A stretch of 64,000 nt of DNA from Labilithrix sp. (lineage in GTDB: Bacteria > Myxococcota_A > Polyangia > Polyangiales > Polyangiaceae): contig JAHBWE010000013.1 of the NCBI GenBank assembly GCA_019637155.1, forward strand, positions 124,001-188,000, written 5' to 3'. Within the stretch, counting starts at the first letter, position 1. Every line of letters starts with the position of its first letter. The notes beneath the pieces were generated by a model. The model did no database searches, was not told the DNA's origin, and worked only from the letters and a program-made list of their open reading frames with translations. The translations under genes were made by a program, and so were the position numbers. Of this stretch, positions 25,293 to 31,645 are shown one piece after another.

Positions 25293-25894
25293 GCCCTCGC
25301 GCTCACGAGGCGACGGTCTCTGCCCGAGCGCACGACGGTTCGGGGACGTGCGGCCTTTGGCGCGTGCTCGCGAAGGGGCTCGCGGCGGTGGCGTTGGTCC
25401 TGGGGGGGTGGGCGTGCGGGTATCGCGCGGTGCATGGTGGTGATGCGCCGGTGGAGCGCTACGCGGTGGTGCTCGCGTCGTCGAGCGTGCCGGACGTCGT
25501 GGCGTCGGACGAGGTCGTCGCCGGCGTGCGCGAGGAGCTCGCGAAGAACGGTGCGCTCGCGAGCGGCGACGCGTACCCGCGCTGCGAGGTCGAGGTGCTG
25601 CGCGCCGACGAGTCGGCGGAGGGCATCGGCGCCGCCAGGAACCCCGACGGCGTCCTCCTCCCGGACGCCCGCGCGACGCGCGTCGGCGTGGTCGCCCGCG
25701 CGTGGCTGGTCCGCAGGAAGGACGGCCCGCGCGAGCGCGACACCGGCGACGTCCGCGCCCTCGACACGATCGCCGTCGCGCCCAACGCGCGCGCCGCGAG
25801 CTTCCAGCACACCGACGCCCTCCGCTCCGCCGCCCGCCGCGCCGGCACACGCATGGGCGCCCGCCTCCTCGGCCGCCCCTCCGCAGGGGAGTGA
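25289..25894 (+). CDS. Small lipoprotein in the leuS-linked LptE position
   Basis: A 201-aa protein overlapping leuS by 4 nt. After a short basic lead the signal LAKGLAAVALVLGGWACGYRA gives a lipobox Cys followed by G-Y, as in LptE ('CGF/Y'). The mature part reads VERYAVVLASSSVPDVVASDEVV, EELAKNGALASGDAYPRCEVEVLRA, then VGVVARAWLVRRK and ends in a basic helix. In many proteobacteria leuS is directly followed by lptE, the outer-membrane LPS-assembly lipoprotein plugging LptD. The position, length, lipobox and alternating strands agree, but I cannot show sequence homology. Otherwise it is an uncharacterised lipoprotein. Confidence 0.6.
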   Translation: MSPRAHEATVSARAHDGSGTCGLWRVLAKGLAAVALVLGGWACGYRAVHGGDAPVERYAVVLASSSVPDVVASDEVVAGVREELAKNGALASGDAYPRCEVEVLRADESAEGIGAARNPDGVLLPDARATRVGVVARAWLVRRKDGPRERDTGDVRALDTIAVAPNARAASFQHTDALRSAARRAGTRMGARLLGRPSAGE

Positions 25895-26089
25895 GGCGTC
25901 TCGTTCGTTCGCCCGAACGGCGCGATCGCCGGCTGCGCGCGCCCGCCGGGAGAGGACGAGCGCTCGCGACGTCTCATCTCGAGACCGACGCCGACGCCAT
26001 CTGCGCTCCGCTTCACGCTGACGACGGCCGACGCCGGCACCCAAGGCCCCGAGCAGCAAGGTGATCGACTGGCCCTACACGTGCTGACG

Positions 26090-27067
26090 CTACACCGCCT
26101 CGCTCGCGATGCGCTCTGCGTGCGCCGGCGGCGGGAGCCCGTGGGTGCTCGAGGCCGGGAGGGCAGGGCTCCCCGCCAGCGTCCCCTCGTACGACTGCGG
26201 ATCGGCGCCGGGGACGATCATCGCGGCGTCGGCGGCGCGGAGCTCGCCGTTGAAGCCGCGGAACGCCACCGTCCTCTCCGGACGGAGGAGCGACAGGTCG
26301 TAGAGCTCGGTGTAGGCGCGGAAGACGGACGGCTTCTTCTTCACGTGCTTGAAGGCGCGGCCGACCGCGGCCGGGTACTGGCCCTTGGCCTCGGCGACGA
26401 GGGCGGCGACCTGCATCGCCGTCTCGGCCTCGAGCTCGGCGACGCGAAGACGCCCGACCTCGTCGACGTGCGCCTTCGCGCGCGTGAGCCTCGCCGCGAT
26501 CGTCTCGAACATCTGGCGCGAGACGACCGGCAGGACGCTCACGTTCCGAATGAAGACGTTCTCGATCTCGAGGCCCCAACGCTCGGTCTCGTGGCTGATG
26601 TCTTCTTGCAGGAGCGAGCCGAGCTCGGTGCGGTCGTTCAGGATTTGACGGAAGCTGCGGCTTCCCAGGATCGACGTCGCCGCGTGGGCGACGAGGTTGT
26701 GGAGCGATCGGTTCCAGTCCGCCACCGTGAAGATCGCGCGGCGCGGGTCCTTGATCCGGAACTCGAGCCAGAGGTCGACGATCACGGTGGTGCCGTTGAC
26801 GTCGTTCAGGTGGACGTTCTTGAAGTGGCGGAAGTCGCGGCGCAGCGAGACGCGCGTGTGCTTCGTCCAAGGCATCGCGCTCGCGAGGTGCATGTGGAGG
26901 CCCGGCTTCGTGTAGATGTCGAGCAGCTTGCCGAAGATCGTGACCAGCACCGCCTGCTCGTCGTGGACCTCGAAGGTCACCGCGCGCATGAGGAGGATCG
27001 CGAGCGGGATGGTCAGCGCTCCGAGCACGGCGCCGACGGCGAGGACGATCATCTCCGTGGAGCTCAT
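26090..27067 (-). CDS. SPFH/prohibitin-domain membrane protein (second of pair)
   Basis: A 325-aa protein with strong RBS AGGAGGGGG before ATG 27067. An N-terminal TM helix (MIVLAVGAVLGALTIPLAILL) is followed by an SPFH domain (about 30-210): FEVHDEQAVLVTIFGKL, GLHMHLASAMPW, NVHLNDVNGTTVIVDLWLEFRIKDP, NLVAHAATSILGSR, and a coiled-coil-like helix (ARLTRAKAHVDEVGRLRVAELEAETAMQ). The C-terminus is Pro/Ala-rich. SPFH proteins oligomerise into membrane rings that hold proteases or organise transporters. Its start overlaps the stop of the SPFH gene at 27064, so the two likely form a hetero-oligomer like HflK/HflC. Downstream of the SulP transporter in the same operon. Confidence 0.85.
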   Translation of the reverse strand: MSSTEMIVLAVGAVLGALTIPLAILLMRAVTFEVHDEQAVLVTIFGKLLDIYTKPGLHMHLASAMPWTKHTRVSLRRDFRHFKNVHLNDVNGTTVIVDLWLEFRIKDPRRAIFTVADWNRSLHNLVAHAATSILGSRSFRQILNDRTELGSLLQEDISHETERWGLEIENVFIRNVSVLPVVSRQMFETIAARLTRAKAHVDEVGRLRVAELEAETAMQVAALVAEAKGQYPAAVGRAFKHVKKKPSVFRAYTELYDLSLLRPERTVAFRGFNGELRAADAAMIVPGADPQSYEGTLAGSPALPASSTHGLPPPAHAERIASEAV

Positions 27068-27966
27068 GCCGCCCCCTCCTGGAGGAAGAAGGCCCGGGCC
27101 TCGGTCGTCACCTCGGACCGGCGGCGATCGACGTAGTCCTGGAGGACGCCGTTCGAGTCGAGGTCGTCGAGGAAGGCGGCGAGCCGCGTGATCTCGATCT
27201 CGACCGCCTTGGCGCGGTTGCTCGCGATCTCGACGCCGCGCTCGGCGGCGAGGATCTGCTGCTGGCACCCGCCCTCGGCTCGGAAGAGCGCGCCCTCGGC
27301 CTCGCTCTGAGCCTGCATCACCGCGTTGAGGGCGTCGGCGATCTCGTCGGGCGGGAGGATGTCGGCGAGGTCGACGGCGACGAAGCGCACGCCGTAGCGG
27401 TCGTCGATCCTGTCCTCGCAGAAGTGCTTGATCGCGTCGTTGAGGAGCTTCCGCTCGCGACGGATGAGCGCGTAGGAGCCGGCTTGCGTCGAGAAGTCGA
27501 AGCGCCCTCCGGGAGCATGCGCGGCCTCGGGATCGCTCTTCGTCTTCCCGCGGAAGTTGGCGATCTCGTTTCGCAAGAGGCACGTGAAGAGACCGCGGAT
27601 GTGCTCGGAGTGACGCTCGACGCCGAAGAGGTGCTCGTAGAGGAGCTCCTCCACCGGGACGTAGCGCACGAACGCGTCGAGGCGGAGGATGGTGCCGTCG
27701 TCGGCCATCGCCGTGCCGCCTCCCTCTTCGGCGTTCAAGTCGAGGTTCTGCTCCTTCATCGAGACGGTGATCGCCTTCTGCCAAGGCTTCTTCCAGTGGA
27801 GACCCGGGCCGTAGGTGACGAGGCGCTTCTTGCCGTCGCTCGTCTCGGCGCAGCCGAAGGTGACGAGGACGGCGAGGTAGCCTTCCTCGACCCTGAACGT
27901 GGAGCGCGTCGCCAGCGCCAGCGCGGCGACGGCGACGAACCCGATCGCGAACCCAATCAACAACAT
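27064..27966 (-). CDS. SPFH/prohibitin-domain membrane protein (first of pair)
   Basis: A 300-aa protein with RBS AAGGAG before ATG 27966; its start overlaps the SulP stop by 1 nt. The N-terminal TM is LIGFAIGFVAVAALALA, then an SPFH domain: FRVEEGYLAVLVTFGCAE, YGPGLHWKKPWQKAITVSM, TILRLDAFVRYVPVEELLYEHLFG, FRGLFTCLLRNEIANFRGK, RYGVRFVAVDLADILPPDEIADALNAV. The coiled-coil tail has QQQILAAERGVEIASNRAKAVEIEITRL. It is typical of HflC/stomatin-like proteins. In context it probably scaffolds the SulP-carbonic anhydrase transporter encoded immediately upstream, or regulates its turnover. Confidence 0.87.
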   Translation of the reverse strand: MLLIGFAIGFVAVAALALATRSTFRVEEGYLAVLVTFGCAETSDGKKRLVTYGPGLHWKKPWQKAITVSMKEQNLDLNAEEGGGTAMADDGTILRLDAFVRYVPVEELLYEHLFGVERHSEHIRGLFTCLLRNEIANFRGKTKSDPEAAHAPGGRFDFSTQAGSYALIRRERKLLNDAIKHFCEDRIDDRYGVRFVAVDLADILPPDEIADALNAVMQAQSEAEGALFRAEGGCQQQILAAERGVEIASNRAKAVEIEITRLAAFLDDLDSNGVLQDYVDRRRSEVTTEARAFFLQEGAA

Positions 27967-30170
27967 CAGAACCGCTCCTTGTACGAGCACCGTGCCCAGC
28001 GGATGTCCCAGACCGGAGGTGTATCCTCCGCGCGCGCGACGCCTTCGAACGGGTGAGCGCGGCCGTTGCCGCCCGCGTGCTCGCGATCGTGCGCGTGATA
28101 CGCGACGGCGAGCCCGCGGTTCACCTCGACGACGTCCTCGTTGAAGTGCCGGTGGCTGTCGTCGACCATCGGCAGCGCCGCAACCGCCTCGGGCGTGTCG
28201 ACGATGCGGCCGTGCGGGACGTAGCGGTCGTCGGGGATCTCGACGCCGACGACGACGGCGCCGATGCCGACGAAGCAGTGCGCGCCGACGACGGCGTCGT
28301 GGACGACGGCCTTGAAGCCGACGAACGTGCGATCGCCGATGTAGCACGGCCCGTGCACGAGGGCGTCGTGGGCGATCGACACGTCCTTGCCGACGAAGAT
28401 CGCCCATCGCTCTCCCGCGACGAGGACGTGTTTGTCCTTGAGCGCGTGGAGGACGGCGCCGTCCTGGATGTTCGTGTTCGGCCCGATGTGGAACGGCGAG
28501 CCCTCGTCGGCGCGGATCGACGTCTCCGCGGCGATGTGCGCGCGGTCGCCGACGACGACGCGTCCGATGATCGTCGCCGCGGGGTGGACGTACGCGGAGG
28601 AGGCGACGAACGGCCGCTCGCGGATCTGGCCGAGCCACTTGCGGTGCTCCGCCGGATCGCTCTCGAAGTGCGCGGGGCGCCGCGCCTCGGCCTTGTCGCG
28701 CTGGAGGATCGCGCGGACGTTCGGGTCGCGCTTCGGCGTGGCGAAGAGGTCCGGCTGGTCGGTCTTCTTGAAGAAGCGGCCGAACACGGCGTAGAGGAAG
28801 AGCGACGAGAGGACGGCGGTGAGGAAGTCCGTCGCCGGGACCATCACCGCCGTGTAGACCATCAACGCGACGTGGAAGCCGCCCGCGTGCTTGATGACCT
28901 CGACGACCTCCTCCTTCTTCACCATGTTCGTCGCCACCCACAAGAGGATGCCGGCGATGCACGCGAGCGGGACGCGCTCGAGGTGCGAGGCGAGGAAGTA
29001 CGCGAGGCCCAGCTTCAGGACGAACTTGAAGTAGCCCGCGAACGGCGTGATGGCGCCGGCCTTGATGCTCGTCGCGGTGCGCGCGAGGGCGCCGGTGCAC
29101 GGGAAGCCGTTCACGAGCGGCGTGACGATCTGGACGATGCCCTGGCCCCAGAACTCCTTGTCCGGGTTGAACGGCGTGCCGCGGTTGTTCGCGAGCCGGT
29201 CGGCCATCGACGAGCAAAGGAGGCTCTCGACCCCGGAGACGAAGACGATCGCGGACACGTAGTACACGCAGTCGAGGACCACCTGCGGAGTGAGGTCCGG
29301 GACGACCGGCGGCGTGAAGACGAAGAAGTCGTTCGGGATCGTCCCGAAGCGATCGCGGACGAGCGTGACCCCATGGCCGTCGAGCACCGTCGACGTCAGC
29401 GCGGTGCAGACGCCGAGCGCGATGAGCGGCGCCGGGATGAAGATCGAGATCCGGAGCAACACGCGCGTCAGGACGAACGTGAGCGCCGCGAGCGCGAACG
29501 AGTACCAGTTGATCTCCGCGAGGTGCGTTCCGACGTGGTGGAGTCGAGCGCGGAGGCTGCCGTGCGCGGCGAGCCCCAGCGCGTCGGTCGCGTTCGTCAG
29601 CGCGATCGCGACGGCGATGCCGACGGTGAAGCCGACGATGATCGACGCGGGGACCTTCGTCACGATCTTCCCGAGGCCGAAGACGCCGCAGAGCATGAGG
29701 ATGACGCCGGCGATGATCGAGACGAGGACCATCATGCCGTGCGCAGCGGCGAACGTTCCGCCGGAGTCCTCCCCGTACTTCGACATCAGGGCGGCGATGA
29801 GCGGGATGAACGCGGCGGTCGGGCCGTACACCTGGTACTTCGACCCGCCGAACGTGCGGCCCACGGCGCACGCGAGGGCGCCGGCGATGATGCCCTGCTC
29901 CGGCCGGAGCCCCATCGCCATCGCGAAGCCCATCGCCATGGGGATGGCGGTGAGCGCCACGACGAGACCAGCGCTGAAGTCGCGATAGAGGATCTTCTTC
30001 CAGGACCGCCGGTCGAAGTCCTCGAAGCGACTGTCGACCAGCGTGAAGAAGAGGCGGAGGCGGCCGCCGATCGTGGTCGGCTGGGGATCGAGGTCCTTGC
30101 CCTTGCTCTTGCCGTTGCCGTTGCCGTCGCCGGTGTCCCCGTCGCGGCCGTCATGAGCCACCGCGGTCAT
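27966..30170 (-). CDS. SulP anion transporter fused to CcmM-type gamma-carbonic anhydrase
   Basis: A 734-aa protein from ATG 30170 (AGGA upstream; GTG/ATG further up at 30224 possible). Residues about 40-500 are a SulP transporter: DFSAGLVVALTAIPMAMGFA, GALACAVGRTFGGSKYQVYGPTAAF, then about 12 TM segments, with SVESLLC-like VSGVESLLCSSMAD and NGFPCTGALARTATSIKAGA. There is no STAS domain. Instead residues about 560-690 are a left-handed beta-helix gamma-carbonic anhydrase: PFHIGPNTNIQDGAVLHAL, VSIAHDALVHGPCYIGDRTF, VEIPDDRYVPHGRIVDTPE, with the His triad positions of CcmM/CamH. A bicarbonate transporter joined to CO2/bicarbonate interconversion is the natural reading. It heads an operon with two SPFH proteins. 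No RuBisCO or carboxysome genes are present. Confidence 0.88.
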   Translation of the reverse strand: MTAVAHDGRDGDTGDGNGNGKSKGKDLDPQPTTIGGRLRLFFTLVDSRFEDFDRRSWKKILYRDFSAGLVVALTAIPMAMGFAMAMGLRPEQGIIAGALACAVGRTFGGSKYQVYGPTAAFIPLIAALMSKYGEDSGGTFAAAHGMMVLVSIIAGVILMLCGVFGLGKIVTKVPASIIVGFTVGIAVAIALTNATDALGLAAHGSLRARLHHVGTHLAEINWYSFALAALTFVLTRVLLRISIFIPAPLIALGVCTALTSTVLDGHGVTLVRDRFGTIPNDFFVFTPPVVPDLTPQVVLDCVYYVSAIVFVSGVESLLCSSMADRLANNRGTPFNPDKEFWGQGIVQIVTPLVNGFPCTGALARTATSIKAGAITPFAGYFKFVLKLGLAYFLASHLERVPLACIAGILLWVATNMVKKEEVVEVIKHAGGFHVALMVYTAVMVPATDFLTAVLSSLFLYAVFGRFFKKTDQPDLFATPKRDPNVRAILQRDKAEARRPAHFESDPAEHRKWLGQIRERPFVASSAYVHPAATIIGRVVVGDRAHIAAETSIRADEGSPFHIGPNTNIQDGAVLHALKDKHVLVAGERWAIFVGKDVSIAHDALVHGPCYIGDRTFVGFKAVVHDAVVGAHCFVGIGAVVVGVEIPDDRYVPHGRIVDTPEAVAALPMVDDSHRHFNEDVVEVNRGLAVAYHAHDREHAGGNGRAHPFEGVARAEDTPPVWDIRWARCSYKERF

Positions 30171-30242
30171 CCCGCGTCCTGCCGAGTGCGCTTCACGGCC
30201 GCCCCAACACACATGCCATGCCATGAGCAGGCCCCAGCGACG

Positions 30243-30256
30243 ATTGAAATTTCAAT
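30243..30256. promoter_or_regulatory. Perfect 14-bp palindrome ATTGAAATTTCAAT
   Basis: It lies 73 bp upstream of the SulP start at 30170, fully self-complementary and strikingly AT-rich for this DNA. It is a candidate operator overlapping the core promoter. Confidence 0.45.
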
Positions 30257-30282
30257 AGGTTACGACTCACCAAGGAAGGGCG

Positions 30283-30300
30283 TGTCGGCTACCACCGACA
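30283..30300. promoter_or_regulatory. TGTCNG-N6-CNGACA dyad, site 1
   Basis: TGTCGG, spacer CTACCA, CCGACA. It has the same architecture as the sites at 30351 and 30373; the spacer sequence differs, so the arms are what is conserved. Confidence 0.5.
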
Positions 30301-30350
30301 AGCTGAACCGGTGCGTTGGACAACAATTGAGGCAAACGTCCACGATGTGA

Positions 30351-30368
30351 TGTCTGCAGAACCAGACA
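30351..30368. promoter_or_regulatory. TGTCNG-N6-CNGACA dyad, site 2
   Basis: TGTCTG, spacer CAGAAC, CAGACA; the arms extend to 7 bp (ATGTCTG/CAGACAT). A compensating change relative to sites 1 and 3 (G-C to T-A in both arms) keeps the symmetry. Confidence 0.5.
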
Positions 30369-30372
30369 TGCT

Positions 30373-30390
30373 TGTCGGCGAAACCCGACA
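30373..30390. promoter_or_regulatory. TGTCNG-N6-CNGACA dyad, site 3
   Basis: TGTCGG, spacer CGAAAC, CCGACA. It starts 22 bp after site 2, about two helical turns, as expected for cooperative dimers on one DNA face. Confidence 0.5.
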
Positions 30391-30528
30391 CTCGTCAGGA
30401 CAAACTGTTGCGAATCGCTGCAGTTATCTGCACGTCCAGGGCGACACGCTAGAGCGATATGCAACCTTCATGACCGCGGGTGTTGGCTGCGTTTTCCTCC
30501 ACCGATGTGTTCGGACACGCGGTCGGGA

Positions 30529-31254
30529 TCACTTCAGGCGCGGTAGGGCGTCGAAGCGGAGGGGGCCGGCGCGTTGCCAGCCCTTCGCCGCGAGCCATGT
30601 CGTCGGAGGGTGAATCGGAGCTTCGCCTGGCCAGTGCTCGCGGCCGCGCTCGACGATGCGTGGGTACGGCGCGAACGACGCGTGCCATCCCTCGAACCAG
30701 GGGGCAGAGCTCTTGTCGTCGAGGAAACGGAAGAACGCCGCGCGGTAGCTGCCGTCCGCGAGGGCGTGCTTGCGCGCGTTGAACAGGATGTAGACGAGCG
30801 CGTTGCGGACCTCGGTGGGCGTCGTCAACGCGCGGCGATGATGGCGCTCGCGGAAGAGGCTGCCGTGACGCCGCGCGACGCGGTTCACCGCGAAGGCGAT
30901 GCGCGAGAACAGGAGCTTCAGCCCGCGCGCGAGGTCCTGCTTGCTCGCGCCCTCCACCATCAGGTGCAGGTGGTCCTCCTGGATGGAGTAGTGCACGACC
31001 TTGATCCCGCGCTTCACCGCGCGAGCGATCTGCTCGACGATCGCCAGGTGCACGCGCTGCGCCCGCAGGTTCGGGCCGAGCCGCACACGCTTCATCGACA
31101 CGTGCACGGGGTGCCCCTCGACATGCTCGGGCCGCGCGACATGCGGCAGCATCCCGACGCGCTCCGGCCGCGGCGGCCGCCCGAGGCGCGGCGCTCCTCG
31201 AGGCCGCCGCTTCCGGCGCCGCCCCTCGACACCTTCGAGCGCGAGCTGCTTCAT
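30529..31254 (-). CDS. REP-associated tyrosine transposase (RAYT, Y1 family)
   Basis: A 241-aa protein. It contains the Y1 HUH nuclease pattern: HYSIQEDHLHLMVEG with His95-Leu-His97, and the C-terminal helix ALVYILFNARKHA with Tyr155 as the likely nucleophile. The SLFRERHHRRALTTPTEVRNAL segment is typical of RAYTs, single-copy domesticated IS200/IS605 relatives that act on REP hairpins. The arginine-rich N-terminus may bind DNA. No insertion-sequence ends are visible around it. Small repeated hairpins lie directly upstream (31300-31580). Confidence 0.88.
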   Translation of the reverse strand: MKQLALEGVEGRRRKRRPRGAPRLGRPPRPERVGMLPHVARPEHVEGHPVHVSMKRVRLGPNLRAQRVHLAIVEQIARAVKRGIKVVHYSIQEDHLHLMVEGASKQDLARGLKLLFSRIAFAVNRVARRHGSLFRERHHRRALTTPTEVRNALVYILFNARKHALADGSYRAAFFRFLDDKSSAPWFEGWHASFAPYPRIVERGREHWPGEAPIHPPTTWLAAKGWQRAGPLRFDALPRLK

Positions 31255-31645
31255 GCATTCAGCATAGCATTATTTGCTAACAATAGCAACCGGACCGGAA
31301 ACCTGGGGAGAGCACTCCCGGAGTACGGCACCGGCGCCGCACGTCGAGCCCGAGCGCGGCGAGCTCGCGCTCGGCGAGGGGAGAGCACTCCCGAAGCACG
31401 GCACCGGCGCCGCGGAACAGCCACGCGAACGCGCCGTGCACGAGGAAATGCCGCGCCTGCCCGTTGGCGAAGAACGCCGCGCCCGCCCCGGCGAAGGCTG
31501 CGCTGCCCGTCGGCGAAGAACGCCGCGCCTGCCCGCCGGCGAAGGCTGCGCCTGCTCGTCGGCGAAGAACGCCGCGCCCCGGCGAAGGCCGCGCCCGGCC
31601 GCCGGCGCCCGCCGCGCCCGCCGTCGGCGTGGTGACGAACCCGCG
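31255..31645. repeat. 391-bp region of REP-like repeated hairpins beside RAYT
   Basis: No gene is supported. Family A: GGGAG-AGCA-CTCCC hairpins at 31306-31319 and 31379-31392, each followed by ACGGCACCGGCGCCGC, a 73-bp period. Family B: CGGCG-AAGAA-CGCCG hairpins at 31511-31525 and 31560-31574 plus a G.U variant at 31465-31479, period 46-49 bp, within a GGCGAAGGCTGCG-containing unit. These short GC hairpins next to a RAYT gene look like its REP substrates. A short AT-rich stretch (31262-31285) abuts the RAYT start. Confidence 0.6.

Larger units (their letters stand above)
30171..30528. promoter_or_regulatory. 358-bp control region of SulP-carbonic anhydrase operon
   Basis: No gene is supported. 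The region is AT-richer than its surroundings and holds four dyads listed separately: one ATTGAAATTTCAAT palindrome and three TGTCNG-N6-CNGACA elements. These are placed as operators upstream of the leftward operon starting at 30170; the RAYT gene (30529-31254) ends at the other side. Confidence 0.55.

Noticed and set aside
20997..25850. 1617-aa minus-strand frame antisense to leuS and the RNase H-like gene.
   Set aside because: Arg/Glu/Asp/His-rich composition is typical of the antisense shadow of high-GC coding DNA, and leuS on the other strand is unambiguous.
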